Shown: positions 8,591 through 17,965, numbered from the stretch's first letter. The stretch is DNA of 64,000 nucleotides from Gemella haemolysans (GCF_901873445.1 NZ_CABFLN010000053.1:38783-102782); one strand, 5' to 3'. Numbers and translations are program-made. Notes: generated by a model not told the origin, from the letters alone.

Positions 8591-8613
8591 TTATTATGGT
8601 TTATTTTATTATT

Positions 8614-9765
8614 TTAAACTTGTCTAATATTTACAAAGTCAGTAGGTGGAACATTGTCTTTTCCTAAATCTGGTTGTCCTGCTGTGATTAGAATTAAATC
8701 TCCTTCTTTTGCTAAACCAGAATCTTTAGAAAAATTCGGTGCACAATTTAGCATTTCTTCCATTGATAGTGTTTTTTCTTCTATGAATGTAGTAACACCT
8801 CGTGTTAATGCTAATTTTCTAGCTTTTTGTTTAGTTGGCACTACTGCTAATATTGGAACTTTTGGTCGATATCTTGCGATAAACTTCGCAGTACTTCCTG
8901 ACTTCGTATAAGTTACGATATTATTTACATCAACAGAATCAAGTAGGTATTTAGTTGATAATGAGATTGCATGCGCAATGTTCATTTTGTGATGTTTATA
9001 TTCTTCCGAATCATCGTCTTTTACTATATCTTGATTTTCGATGTAGGTAATTATTCTATCAACTGTTTCTAATGCTTCTTTAGGGTAATTCCCTATTGCT
9101 GTTTCTTCAATTAACATAATTGCATCAACACCATCTATAATTGCATTAGCTACATCAGACACTTCTGCACGTGTTGGTCTTGGGTTATAAATCATTGAAT
9201 GAAGCATTTGTGTTGTTAATATTACTTCTTTTGTCGAATCATTAGCTTTTCTAATAATTTCTTTTTGGATACTAGGTAAATTTTGGTAAGGTAATTCCAT
9301 ACCTAGCTCATCCCTATTAATCATTATTGAATCTGCAAATTGAATAATTTCATCAATATTCTCGTACGCTTCTTTACAATCTATTTTTACAATTAATCCA
9401 ATATCTTTCTTCTCATTAGCTTGAAGTATACTTTTTACTTTTCTAATTTCATCCAAATTACTAACAAATGGGCAGGCAACAAAGTCAACATCATTTTGAC
9501 AAGCAAAATGAACATTGTTCTCTTCAATTTTTATAAGTTTATACTTACTTTCTGCATATATATGATCTAAATCATAAATTATTGCAGTATTTTTATTTAG
9601 TTTTTCTCTTAATTCTTTTATCTTACTAATTCTAAAATCACACTCTTCTGTACATCCATAATAATTATCAATTAATACAGCATCCGCCCCATTTTCTATA
9701 ATATATTCTAATAGTTCTTCTGTACTGTTTCCTAAAGTTGCGATAATTTTTGCCTTTCTAGTCAT
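8614..9765 (-). CDS. Pyruvate-kinase-like protein lacking the B (lid) domain and several active-site residues
   Basis: This 383-residue protein is clearly derived from pyruvate kinase. 'KAKIIATLG' (4-12) matches 'KTKIVCTIGP', and 'TQMLHSMIYNPRPTRAEVSD' (185-204) is nearly perfect, followed by the C-terminal domain. Normal enzymes are ~470-585 residues. Here the ~100-residue lid domain is missing: the text passes from 'DLDHIYAESKYK' to 'NNVHFACQNDVDFVACPF'. The 'LNFSHG' substrate loop is 'IDNYYG', 'TKGPEIR' is gone, 'KIEN' is 'KIDC', and 'ARGDLG' is 'NRDELG'. It probably cannot make pyruvate by the usual mechanism. A genuine pyk is expected elsewhere. A regulatory or scaffolding role is a guess. 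Confidence 0.85.
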   Translation of the reverse strand: MTRKAKIIATLGNSTEELLEYIIENGADAVLIDNYYGCTEECDFRISKIKELREKLNKNTAIIYDLDHIYAESKYKLIKIEENNVHFACQNDVDFVACPFVSNLDEIRKVKSILQANEKKDIGLIVKIDCKEAYENIDEIIQFADSIMINRDELGMELPYQNLPSIQKEIIRKANDSTKEVILTTQMLHSMIYNPRPTRAEVSDVANAIIDGVDAIMLIEETAIGNYPKEALETVDRIITYIENQDIVKDDDSEEYKHHKMNIAHAISLSTKYLLDSVDVNNIVTYTKSGSTAKFIARYRPKVPILAVVPTKQKARKLALTRGVTTFIEEKTLSMEEMLNCAPNFSKDSGLAKEGDLILITAGQPDLGKDNVPPTDFVNIRQV

Positions 9766-9781
9766 AATATACCTACCTTAT

Positions 9782-9812
9782 CTTTAAAACGTTTCCTTTA
9801 AAAATTATTATA
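9782..9812 (-). promoter_or_regulatory. Promoter region with a possible cre (CcpA) site, pyruvate-kinase-like gene
   Basis: Minus strand: a TATAAT -10 box (9812-9807) is followed within ~8 bases by AAAGGAAACGTTTTAAAG (9799-9782), about three mismatches from the catabolite-responsive consensus. No good -35 is visible. If real, it would link the gene to carbon control. Confidence 0.35.
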
Positions 9813-10001
9813 ACACATTAAATTATTATTTTCTAGACAGTTTTATAAATTTGTAATCTTTAGCTCCTATTACTTTTGTGCTCTTTTCTCTATTGAAATT
9901 ATAATTCATTTTCTTTTAATATTGTAAAAACGTTAATTTTTCAGCTATATTCATTCTTTAGAATCATTAATAAAATTTCTAAGTCTACATATTACAATAA
10001 T

Positions 10002-10042
10002 AAAAAAGAAACTATACATTAATACGTACAATTTCTTTTTTC
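10002..10042 (-). terminator. Weak terminator after dusB
   Basis: AAAAAAGAAA and TTTCTTTTTT arms with an interrupted inner stem lie about 40 bases past the dusB stop. The rest of the 314-base gap between 9766 and 10079 is AT-rich and contains no recognisable gene. Confidence 0.5.
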
Positions 10043-10079
10043 TATATTTTACATTTCAATTAATCAATAATTCAACACA

Positions 10080-11087
10080 TTAAATTATAATTTCTTTTTT
10101 AGGTGTTGCTACTCCTGATTCAAGATAATCTAAAAATTCACCAAATAAATTTTCCATCTCTGCATATGAGTTTAAAGTATTTAATTCTTTTTTAACTTTT
10201 GCTCCACCTTTAATACCTTTCATGTAATAAGCAGCATGTTTTCTCATTTCATGTACAGCAACTTTCTCAGGCTTAATTTCCATAAGTCTTCTTAAGTGTA
10301 ATAAACATACATCTATTTTTTCTCTTGGTGTTGGTTCTTCTGTTAATTCCCCAGTTTCAAGATATTTAACTGTGCGATATAACATCCATGGATTTCCTAA
10401 AGCTGCACGCCCAATCATAACCGCATCACAGTTAGTATCATCTAACATCTTCTTAGCTAATTCAGGTGTAGTTACATCACCATTACCTATTACAGGAATT
10501 TTAAGTTCTTTTTTCACATCACGAATAACATCCCAGTTAGCTTTCCCACTATACATCTGAACTTTTGTTCTACCGTGGATAGCAATTGCACTAGCTCCAG
10601 CGCGCTCTGCATTTCTTGCATTATCCATTATATAAATATGCTCATCATCCCATCCCATACGCATTTTTACAGTTACAGGTTTAGACACTGAGTCTACAAG
10701 ACGGGCAATTACCTCGTATACCTTATCGGGATTAAGAAGTAACTTACTACCAGCATCTACTTTTGTAATTTTTGGAACTGGACATCCCATATTTAAGTCG
10801 ATAATGTCAGCTTCTGTATTTTTATCAACGTACTTCGCAGCTTCCACTAAAGTATCGATTTCTCCACCAAATATTTGTAAACTTAATGGACGCTCCCTTG
10901 GATCAATATATAACATATTCATCGTCTTTTTATTATTAAATAAAATTGCTTTATCACTAACCATTTCAGCACAAACTAATCCAGCACCAAATTCCTTAGC
11001 TGTTAAACGAAACGCAGCGTTACACACACCTGCCATTGGTGCTAAAACTACTCTGTTCGGTATTTCAATTTCTCTAATTTTAAACAT
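10080..11087 (-). CDS. dusB: tRNA-dihydrouridine synthase B
   Basis: An FMN-dependent enzyme that reduces uridine to dihydrouridine in the D-loop of tRNA. The 335 residues form a TIM barrel beginning 'IPNRVVLAPMAGVCNAAFR'. The catalytic Cys102 lies in 'IDLNMGCPVPK', and 'AIAIHGRTKVQMYSGKANW' and 'VIGNGDV' are the substrate- and FMN-binding strands. It is the third gene of folB-folK-dusB, an arrangement common in Bacilli. It starts 16 bases after folK. Confidence 0.95.
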   Translation of the reverse strand: MFKIREIEIPNRVVLAPMAGVCNAAFRLTAKEFGAGLVCAEMVSDKAILFNNKKTMNMLYIDPRERPLSLQIFGGEIDTLVEAAKYVDKNTEADIIDLNMGCPVPKITKVDAGSKLLLNPDKVYEVIARLVDSVSKPVTVKMRMGWDDEHIYIMDNARNAERAGASAIAIHGRTKVQMYSGKANWDVIRDVKKELKIPVIGNGDVTTPELAKKMLDDTNCDAVMIGRAALGNPWMLYRTVKYLETGELTEEPTPREKIDVCLLHLRRLMEIKPEKVAVHEMRKHAAYYMKGIKGGAKVKKELNTLNSYAEMENLFGEFLDYLESGVATPKKEIII

Positions 11088-11103
11088 CTTCTATCCTTTC
11101 ATT

Positions 11104-11577
11104 TTACAATTTTTCTTTATACAAACTAATTTTTTCTGTTATTTTGTCTAATGATTGCTTTATACTCTTACCATCAACCTCTATAGCTCCATACATTTCT
11201 ACTAATGGAGCTAGTACGAAATTTCTTTCATGAATATATTTATGAGGTACAATCAATCTATCATCATTAAAAACTAAATTATTATATGTGATTATATCGA
11301 TATCTATCGTTCTATTTCCCCAGTGCTCTTTTCTAATACGACCAAGTTCTAACTCTATCTTTTGAATAGTATCTAGTAGTTCATAAGCTTCTATCGAAGT
11401 TTCTATTTCTATGCACATATTTAGAAAGTTTTGATCAGCTACTCCACCCCATGCAGGTGTTTCGTAAATACTGCTTAGTTTTATAATTTTAAGATTACTC
11501 GCTTCTATTTTTCTTAAAGCATCTTTTAAATATTGTTCTCGTGGCTCTATATTGGTTCCTAATGCCAGTATAATCAT
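11104..11577 (-). CDS. folK: 2-amino-4-hydroxy-6-hydroxymethyldihydropteridine pyrophosphokinase
   Basis: Transfers pyrophosphate from ATP to 6-hydroxymethyldihydropterin, the step before dihydropteroate synthase. The 157 residues include 'ALGTNIEPREQYL', 'SSIYETPAWGG' and the ATP/Mg signature 'WGNRTIDIDIITY'. Its ATG shares one base with the stop of folB (TAATG), so translation is coupled. folP and folE are not in this cluster. Confidence 0.95.
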   Translation of the reverse strand: MIILALGTNIEPREQYLKDALRKIEASNLKIIKLSSIYETPAWGGVADQNFLNMCIEIETSIEAYELLDTIQKIELELGRIRKEHWGNRTIDIDIITYNNLVFNDDRLIVPHKYIHERNFVLAPLVEMYGAIEVDGKSIKQSLDKITEKISLYKEKL

Positions 11578-11954
11578 TATAATCCAAACTCCTCACGTGT
11601 TGTTTCTATAACTACTCCACATTGTTCAAAATGATATTTTATAGGTGCAGATGGTTTATTAATTTCTAGCTTAACATTTTCAATTTGTAGAAACTTTTCA
11701 AAAATATTTTTTAAAATTTCTCCAGCTAAGCGTTCTAATAAATTATACGTATTTGAAGTTGCAGTCTCTACTACTACATCTGCAATATCAGCATAACTTA
11801 TGCTGTCTGTCATCTCATCACTAAACAACGCCTTCTTATAATCAAGCTCACACTCAATACTAAAAATAAATTTCTGACCTAATCTATTTTCTTCTTCAAA
11901 TAACCCATGATTAGCAAATACTTCAAGATTATTTATAAATAATTTCGTCTTCAT
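11577..11954 (-). CDS. folB: Dihydroneopterin aldolase
   Basis: Cleaves dihydroneopterin to the hydroxymethyl pterin used by FolK. The 125-residue protein has 'NLEVFANHGLFEEEN' near the start, 'YADIADVV' and the C-terminal 'EINKPSAPIKYHFE' containing the catalytic Lys. The frame can be read from a TTG at 11972, but GAGAGG lies between that TTG and the ATG at 11954, and family proteins start at MKTKLFI, so the ATG is preferred. First gene of the fol-dus operon. Confidence 0.93.
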   Translation of the reverse strand: MKTKLFINNLEVFANHGLFEEENRLGQKFIFSIECELDYKKALFSDEMTDSISYADIADVVVETATSNTYNLLERLAGEILKNIFEKFLQIENVKLEINKPSAPIKYHFEQCGVVIETTREEFGL

Positions 11955-12051
11955 GATTAATATACCTCTCAATCATTATTTTGCTTAACTATAAAATTTT
12001 AACATATTTCACCTTATTTCTCTAATGATTATACTTACATATCAATAAAAA

Positions 12052-12098
12052 AAACGACTTAAAATTATGATTTAATAAAATTTCTTTTTAAGCCGTTT
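12052..12098 (-). terminator. Terminator after the wall-anchored nuclease gene
   Basis: AAACGACTTAAAA (12052-12064) pairs with TTTTAAGCCGTTT (12086-12098), and the minus-strand 3' side is U-rich. It lies 55 bases past the stop. Confidence 0.75.
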
Positions 12099-12152
12099 AA
12101 GTAAAAATCAATTTTTCTTAGTATTTTTACTGTGAAATTTGAATATTTTTAT

Positions 12153-14717
12153 TTAGTTTTTACTTCTTTTTCTTCCTAAAACGAATGCAGCAACTGCACT
12201 TAATCCAGCAAATAGAAGTGAACTAGAAGAATTTAATCCAGTTTTTGGTAATATTGTATTTGTAGCATCCGCTTGCGTAGAATTATTCTTTTTAGAAGCT
12301 GATGATTTGGTTGCAATAACAAATGTACTAAAGTGAGATGTATTAAAAGTAAGTTTTCCATCTGTATACGAAGTATCTTTTATTTCTTCTAACACATTAC
12401 CATTAACGTGATATACTTTCAATTGTTGATTTTCATCTTTAGTCACTGCTAAAGTAACAACACGATTTTCTCCTGTAGCTTTTAGCTCGTTACCATCTTT
12501 ATCTTCAAAATGAAGTTCTAGAGTTCTTACTACATTTAATTCTGAATTAAGTTCTTTAACCAATTCTTTTATTTCTTTAGCTCTTTCTCCTGTAATATCT
12601 TGAGCAACAAATTTATCAACGTTGTTGATTTTTGATTCATCATATTCAACTGAGACTGTTACTCCATCAGCTAATGTAACAGTGCGAACAAAATCTTTTC
12701 CTGTTTTTTCAGAAGTAGCTAAATTAGCTGAATCTTTTGAACTATTAGGGTTAACTGAATTTACTAATACACCTGGTTGAGTTGATGTAGTTGATACTTC
12801 TTTCTTACTAAAGTCAATTTGTACAACTACTGGATCGTGGTCAGAAGCACGCCCATGTTCTTCCATGAATGAAGCGTTAATATGAACTGGAGAGAATACT
12901 ACTTTATCCTTAATATTTTTAGAAATTAAAATATTGTCTAAACTTTGATTGCTTCCACGGTAGAAGTATGAATATCTATCTCCTTGTTCATGTTCAGCCA
13001 TTAAGTTAACTAGTTCATTTCCTACGATTGTTCTTACACTATCTGAGAATTCAAAATCATTGAAGTCACCTGTTAGAACAAATTTTAAGTTAGGATTTTG
13101 ACGTAATCCTTCTTTAATAAATGCATTTAAGATTTTTGCTTCTTCTATACGTTTTGGTCTAGTATTTTCAACTGATGGTTGATTAGAACCATAAATTGCA
13201 TCATCACCTAATTTTGATTTTAAGTGGTTCGCAATTACTACGATTCTTTCACCTTTAAAATCAAATTCAGCAGCTAATGATTTTCTAACTTTCTCGAAGT
13301 GAACACTTGTTGGATCAATTCTAGCTGGGTTTTTCTCAAGGTGTCCATTTACAAAGCGTGCAGCTTCCTCGCTTCCACCTTTTTCTTTACCAATTAGAGT
13401 TACTCTCTTAGGATTATATAAATAAGCTACCCTAATGTTCGCGCCCGGTTTACCACCATCTTTTCCGTCAACTGGAGCTATCTCAGTATATTTATAATCG
13501 GGACCACCAAGACTCTTAATTCTTTGAGCTAATTTTTCCCCACTCTTAACTCCATCAACAGTTCCATCATTTACTCCACCATTGTTATCTTGAACCTCAA
13601 TAAGAGTTATGATATCAGGACTGTGAACTTCTTTTATAAATGAATTAGCAATTTTATCAACTTTTTCCTCAGGCGTTTCATCATGACCACTGTTATTTGC
13701 TGAGAAGTTTTCAATATTATATGAAGCAATCGTTAATTTATCTTCAGAAGGATAAATTTTAGATACTTCACGTTTTAATCCTCCATCTTGAATTGCTGGT
13801 ACACTAGATGGATCAATTTTATATGTTTTATTTTTATAAGTAACTACCCCTATAATATTTTCATTAAAGTAATCTTTTGCTTTTGCTACAAATTTATTCC
13901 CTACTGTAATAGGTAGTACTTCTGTGTTTTGTACACCAGGACGAAGATTTACTCCACCGATGTTATTAAGTTTTTGACCTTTGTAGTCACCTGGTAATAC
14001 ATAAATATCACCTTTATATTGCGGCCCAGTAACTTTTGGTTTAGTCACCTCTACACGCATCCCCTCTAGACTTTCCCAATAATCTAAAGCTTCAGTTTCT
14101 GGATTATATTTAGTTGGTGTATTATCAACTATGTCTTTAGGCATTTTTTCAGAAATGTTTAATGCTTTTGGTAAATCTGCTTTTCCTAATTTTGTTATAG
14201 TTGCGTTAATGATTTGAGTAACTGTTAAACTTCCAGCTGGTTTTTTAAAAGTTTGTCCTGGTTTTACAGAATATTCTTCCATATAACCTTCTTTAACAGT
14301 TCCTTGAACTTTTAATAAGTCACCTAATTCTACCTTATCTTTTGAAGCAACATATACTGCATCAGAAGTTTTCGGATTATTATCTGATACTTTATCTTGA
14401 ACATAGAATCCTGTTTTATCTGTCTTAGTTACAACAACATTGTTTATTACTACTTCTTTTCCAACTAAAGGACTTGCATGACTTTCACCTTGTACTTCCC
14501 CGATGTTTTTTACTTCTTTTGGAGCAGTAGCTTGAGGGTTTGTTGTAGGCGCTCCAACAGGTGTTACTTCATTTTTTCCTGTTGTAGTTGCTGGTGCTAC
14601 TACTTCTGTTTTCACCTCAGCCGCAGAAACTTCATTGGCTTCAGCCGATAAATAAGTTGCCCCTACTCCTCCTAATACTGCACTTGCTAATAATATCGAT
14701 AATTTGTATTTTTTCAC
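12153..14717 (-). CDS. LPXTG wall-anchored extracellular nuclease (SsnA/SpnA/SWAN-like)
   Basis: A secreted 854-residue protein. The signal peptide (about 1-30) is followed by a low-complexity linker and an OB-fold region (about 75-310). An endonuclease/exonuclease/phosphatase domain runs from 'LTIASYNIENFS' through 'ITLIEVQDN', 'VIANHLKSK', 'LTGDFNDF' and 'ASDHDPVVVQ'. A C-terminal module ends 'TSHFSTFVIA', followed by LPKTG (823-827), a hydrophobic helix and RKRSKN. Streptococcal relatives degrade the DNA of neutrophil extracellular traps. All catalytic blocks appear intact. Monocistronic between two terminators. Confidence 0.92.
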   Translation of the reverse strand: MKKYKLSILLASAVLGGVGATYLSAEANEVSAAEVKTEVVAPATTTGKNEVTPVGAPTTNPQATAPKEVKNIGEVQGESHASPLVGKEVVINNVVVTKTDKTGFYVQDKVSDNNPKTSDAVYVASKDKVELGDLLKVQGTVKEGYMEEYSVKPGQTFKKPAGSLTVTQIINATITKLGKADLPKALNISEKMPKDIVDNTPTKYNPETEALDYWESLEGMRVEVTKPKVTGPQYKGDIYVLPGDYKGQKLNNIGGVNLRPGVQNTEVLPITVGNKFVAKAKDYFNENIIGVVTYKNKTYKIDPSSVPAIQDGGLKREVSKIYPSEDKLTIASYNIENFSANNSGHDETPEEKVDKIANSFIKEVHSPDIITLIEVQDNNGGVNDGTVDGVKSGEKLAQRIKSLGGPDYKYTEIAPVDGKDGGKPGANIRVAYLYNPKRVTLIGKEKGGSEEAARFVNGHLEKNPARIDPTSVHFEKVRKSLAAEFDFKGERIVVIANHLKSKLGDDAIYGSNQPSVENTRPKRIEEAKILNAFIKEGLRQNPNLKFVLTGDFNDFEFSDSVRTIVGNELVNLMAEHEQGDRYSYFYRGSNQSLDNILISKNIKDKVVFSPVHINASFMEEHGRASDHDPVVVQIDFSKKEVSTTSTQPGVLVNSVNPNSSKDSANLATSEKTGKDFVRTVTLADGVTVSVEYDESKINNVDKFVAQDITGERAKEIKELVKELNSELNVVRTLELHFEDKDGNELKATGENRVVTLAVTKDENQQLKVYHVNGNVLEEIKDTSYTDGKLTFNTSHFSTFVIATKSSASKKNNSTQADATNTILPKTGLNSSSSLLFAGLSAVAAFVLGRKRSKN

Positions 14718-14806
14718 AATATGAACTCCTTGTATATAAGTTTATACTAATTATTTTACTATTAATCTACCTAATAAGCAACATCAATTGTTTACCTTTA
14801 CAAAAA

Positions 14807-14840
14807 AATCCTCAATATAGATTTTTCTATATTGAAGATT
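14807..14840 (-). terminator. Terminator after the MFS/DUF2087 operon
   Basis: ATCCTCAATATAG and CTATATTGAAGAT pair around a TTTTT-containing loop, with a U-rich flank on the minus strand (AAAAAAA on plus at 14802-14808). It lies just past the stop at 14860. Confidence 0.85.
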
Positions 14841-14859
14841 CTTAAAATCAATAATTAAA

Positions 14860-16044
14860 CTATTTAATTCTTCTTTTTTTCAGCTTTACCAACATAAATG
14901 ATAAAATAATTACTCCTGCCAATGCCATAAATACTAACCATGTATTTTCTATTCCTACTCTATCAGTTAATAATCCATTTACAGATAGTAATATTGCTAC
15001 AATAATAGATTCAAAAGTATAAAATATAGAAACTGTAGTCGTTCTATTTTCATCACTTTTTACTAGATATTTATGCATAAATACATTGACCTGAATACTC
15101 ATCATAGTAAAGAAAATTATATACAGCATAAATAATAAAAACTTAGCATAAACATTCTGAATAAAGATAAACATTAATAACGTTCCAATATTAATAACTA
15201 CAAATAAATACAATACATGTAATTTTGATAATTCATTTGATAGTTTTTCATATATAAGACTCCCTAACATTCCACTAATAGAAATACCTACCCAAATATA
15301 ACCAATTATATTAGCGTCAAGCTTTTCAAATACCGCTTGCCATTGATTAGATGGTCCAAGATCTAAGATAGACGGAATAACGAAAAGTATCATAAGAAAT
15401 ACACTACTTTTTACATATAATGTTTCCTTCAGTGAGTTTTTAACCGTTCCAAATGATCCTTTTAATTTCTCGATTGATATTTTCTGTGTAATTTCTAAGT
15501 TTTTCATAAATAAAAATGTAATAAACAACGAAATAACAAAAACTGTCATACTTAAAATTATCGATAAACTTTTATAATAGACATACACGTACTTTGCACT
15601 TATAAATCCTATTATCGCTGAGAAAAATAGTGCATACAGTGAACTTCTTGAAAGAACTTTATCTATATCTATTTCTTCATTGTTTTTATTGTTTACATTG
15701 ACCAACCAACTTGTTAAAGTTCCCGATTGAAATGACGTTGCAATTGCAGATAATATCGCAGATATGTATAACAAGATTAAACTATTACTAAGCAATAAGA
15801 TTAAACCTATAACCCTAAAAACTGAACTAAGAAGACTACTATTTTTTGCTCCGATGTTATCAGTGATTGCCCCACAAGGAAGCTCAGTCATAAAAGAAGT
15901 CAACCAAAAAATCGATAAATAAAGCCCTACTTCAGCAAAAGAAAAATCTTTTGACAACAAATAAATATATAAAATTGGATTAAAAAATGATAATGCTACC
16001 GTAACTAATATATTATACAAATAATAAAATTTAGTATTATTCAT
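14860..16044 (-). CDS. MFS transporter
   Basis: The protein has 394 residues with about twelve hydrophobic segments. The N-terminal motif 'LTSFMTELPCGAITDNIGAKNSSLLS' fits the MFS loop 2-3 signature as found in the macrolide/multidrug and YxiO-like groups. It overlaps the upstream DUF2087 gene by 8 bases, so the two are co-expressed. The substrate is not predictable. Confidence 0.8.
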   Translation of the reverse strand: MNNTKFYYLYNILVTVALSFFNPILYIYLLSKDFSFAEVGLYLSIFWLTSFMTELPCGAITDNIGAKNSSLLSSVFRVIGLILLLSNSLILLYISAILSAIATSFQSGTLTSWLVNVNNKNNEEIDIDKVLSRSSLYALFFSAIIGFISAKYVYVYYKSLSIILSMTVFVISLFITFLFMKNLEITQKISIEKLKGSFGTVKNSLKETLYVKSSVFLMILFVIPSILDLGPSNQWQAVFEKLDANIIGYIWVGISISGMLGSLIYEKLSNELSKLHVLYLFVVINIGTLLMFIFIQNVYAKFLLFMLYIIFFTMMSIQVNVFMHKYLVKSDENRTTTVSIFYTFESIIVAILLSVNGLLTDRVGIENTWLVFMALAGVIILSFMLVKLKKRRIK

Positions 16045-16303
16045 CTTTTTCCCCTACAATCTTATACATTCTACCGTAATTATCTCTTTCTAAAAACTTA
16101 TAATCAACAAGATATCTTCTAATTAGAGAATAATCTGGATAAATCTCCTTAATTGCTTCGTTTAATTCCTTCTCTGTAAACTCTAATGATTTTGCTTTCA
16201 ACATCTCTAAAACTATTTGAAGAACAAGTATCTTGTTTTTTTCTTTTTTTGGTATCATCATTAATTTATCATTTTTAAAATATTTTATTTTTACTTCTTC
16301 CAT
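16037..16303 (-). CDS. DUF2087 domain protein (probable transcriptional regulator fragment family)
   Basis: The protein has 88 residues from the ATG at 16303; AAAGGAAA lies ~9 bases upstream, whereas an alternative TTG at 16321 overlaps that SD. The pattern 'YFKNDKLMMIPKKEKNKILVL', 'FTEKELNEAIKEIYPDYSLI' and 'RRYLVDYKFLERDNYGRMY' is the DUF2087 signature, a winged-helix-like domain normally found at the end of ArsR/MerR-type regulators. A stand-alone copy overlapping a transporter gene suggests it regulates that transporter; this is inference from context. Confidence 0.8.
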   Translation of the reverse strand: MEEVKIKYFKNDKLMMIPKKEKNKILVLQIVLEMLKAKSLEFTEKELNEAIKEIYPDYSLIRRYLVDYKFLERDNYGRMYKIVGEKDE

Positions 16304-16377
16304 ATTACAATTTCCTTTCAAATTTATTTTTTATATACTATTATATATTATATAAAATAAAAAACAAGTATAAAAAT

Positions 16378-16411
16378 AACCTCTAACTTAGTTTATACCA
16401 TGTTAGAGGTT
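16378..16411 (-). terminator. Terminator after the short ssb gene
   Basis: A perfect 10-bp stem, AACCTCTAAC (16378-16387) with GTTAGAGGTT (16402-16411). The minus strand continues ATTTTTA. Confidence 0.85.
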
Positions 16412-16436
16412 TTGCAATCTAGTTTACTTTTTATTT

Positions 16437-16805
16437 CTATTGTCCTAGAACAAAAACGTCCTCAGCTTCTTTTTCTTCTTTTTTAGATCCTTTAGTTAAA
16501 AATGAAATTTTATTAGCTATAATCTTAATTCTATAGTGGGTTACTCCGTCTTTATCTTTATAAACATTATTATTTAAAGTACCTACTATATTAAGCAAAC
16601 TTCCTTTTTCACAGTATCTAGCTGTATTTTCTGCGATTTTACCAAAAGCAGTAAATTCGAAGAATTCAGTATCATAGTTTCCTTCTTTATTCTTAAAATC
16701 AGACTGAACTGCAATAGTAGCTTTAATATAACTTACTTTTTTATCACTTTCTTTTAATTCCGGTTTTTTTACTAATCTTCCTATTAAAATTACTTGATTT
16801 AACAT
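16437..16805 (-). CDS. ssbB: Short single-stranded DNA-binding protein, SsbB/YwpH type
   Basis: The protein has 122 residues containing one OB fold: 'MLNQVILIGRLVKKPEL', 'FFEFTAFGKIAENTARYCEKG' and 'YRIKIIANKISFL'. It ends in 'AEDVFVLGQ' with no disordered Gly/Gln-rich linker and no acidic DDDIPF-type tip, the features by which the replicative SSB recruits partners. This matches competence-induced SsbB in Bacillus and streptococci. No ComK or cin-box is recognisable upstream, so competence control is not shown. The replicative ssb beside rpsF/rpsR is expected elsewhere. Confidence 0.85.
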   Translation of the reverse strand: MLNQVILIGRLVKKPELKESDKKVSYIKATIAVQSDFKNKEGNYDTEFFEFTAFGKIAENTARYCEKGSLLNIVGTLNNNVYKDKDGVTHYRIKIIANKISFLTKGSKKEEKEAEDVFVLGQ

Positions 16806-16870
16806 AATTTATCCTCCCTTAAAATAGTAATCTAGATTGCTATGAAAACATTAGGAAGATTATCTTAGTC

Positions 16871-17155
16871 TTATTTATTGATTAAAGTAACAAAAACTTC
16901 GCCATCTTTCAAAAATTCTGCATTAATATAATTATCACCATCAAAATGTAATACCTTACCTGGTTCTACGATATGAATTTCTTCATCATTTAAAAATACT
17001 TTAACTTCACCTTTGACACAAGTGAATACTACTAAAGCTTCTGGATGATTGTGTTTAGGAATTACATCACCCTGTTTTCCTACTTTTTTTACTAATTTAA
17101 ATCTATCATGTTTTTTTAATAAACCTGCTTCTTCAAAAATTATTCCTACGCTCAT
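16871..17155 (-). CDS. Small cupin-domain protein
   Basis: A single cupin barrel of 94 residues. The metal-binding motif is 'PKHNHPEALVVFTCVKG' (two His and a Glu) followed by 'NDEEIHIVEPGKVLHFDG'. Enzymatic function in stand-alone cupins of this size is generally unknown. It lies 54 bases downstream of the methyltransferase on the same strand, and the pair may form one unit. An AAGGAG sits just before the ATG. Confidence 0.8.
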   Translation of the reverse strand: MSVGIIFEEAGLLKKHDRFKLVKKVGKQGDVIPKHNHPEALVVFTCVKGEVKVFLNDEEIHIVEPGKVLHFDGDNYINAEFLKDGEVFVTLINK

Positions 17156-17209
17156 ATTAATTCTCCTTTATTTAAAAACTATTTTATATTTATTGCGCTT
17201 ACACTCTTA

Positions 17210-17965
17210 TTATAGAACTTTTTTATTAACAAAACAAATAAAATTCATATCTTTTTCCAATTTTTTAAAAACTACTCCCATCTTAATAAACTGTGATCTA
17301 TTTTCTCTCTTAAATCCATTTTTTATTATTTTTAACGTATTTAAAATACCTTCATCATCTACAAGTCCAGATACAGTGAGTAATGTAAGTTTATCATGAA
17401 GACTATTAACCGTCTTAAATCCCGCTTCTTCAAATAATGATAGCCAATTTTCTTTCGGTAACGGAGAAACATTCATATTAATTGCATCAGACAATGTCTT
17501 TCTCGTTTCTTCATAATTATTCAACAGCAGTATATCGTGAGTTAGAAGTAAGCCCTCTGGTTTTAATACTCTATAATATTCATTTAAGGCTTTAGATTTA
17601 CTCTTATCACTAAACATAGTTAGCATAGCTTCATTTATAATATAATCAAAACTATTATCGGAGAACGTTAAATGAAATGCATCCGCCCTCATAAACTCGA
17701 TATTCTTTAGATTATTCCTTACAACTTCAAGTTGTGCTTCTAAAATAGATTCTTTATCTACGTCTATTCCTATAAAGGTAGTCTTAGGATATCGTTTGGC
17801 TAAAGATATTAGATTTATTCCTCTATTACATGCAACTTCTAAAACACGATTTCCAGCTTCAAACTTTATATGTGCAATCAGAAAATTAGTTCCTTTAACC
17901 CCTCCAGGTCTTAATCTAGTTTTACCTAGTTTTTTTAAAAATTTATGCCCCATTTCTTTTTTCAT
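17210..17965 (-). CDS. Class I SAM-dependent methyltransferase
   Basis: The protein has 251 residues. The Rossmann methyltransferase core shows motif I 'VLEVACNRGIN' (canonical ExGxGxG with the second Gly replaced by Asn-Arg), motif II 'FIGIDVDKES', 'FMRADAFHLTF' and the motif IV region 'FDYIINEAML'. It is close to the UbiE/ubiquinone-type superfamily but the substrate is unclear. The start ATG follows GGAGGG at six bases. Adjacent to a cupin. Confidence 0.78.
   Translation of the reverse strand: MKKEMGHKFLKKLGKTRLRPGGVKGTNFLIAHIKFEAGNRVLEVACNRGINLISLAKRYPKTTFIGIDVDKESILEAQLEVVRNNLKNIEFMRADAFHLTFSDNSFDYIINEAMLTMFSDKSKSKALNEYYRVLKPEGLLLTHDILLLNNYEETRKTLSDAINMNVSPLPKENWLSLFEEAGFKTVNSLHDKLTLLTVSGLVDDEGILNTLKIIKNGFKRENRSQFIKMGVVFKKLEKDMNFICFVNKKVL

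Noticed and set aside
12153..14717. The LPKTG nuclease as a substrate of the class B sortase at 7541-8386
   Set aside because: LPXTG motifs are normally used by class A sortases; the two genes are separated by several operons.
16806..16870. Competence (ComK/cin-box) control of the short ssb gene
   Set aside because: No recognisable ComK box pair or TACGAATA element upstream.
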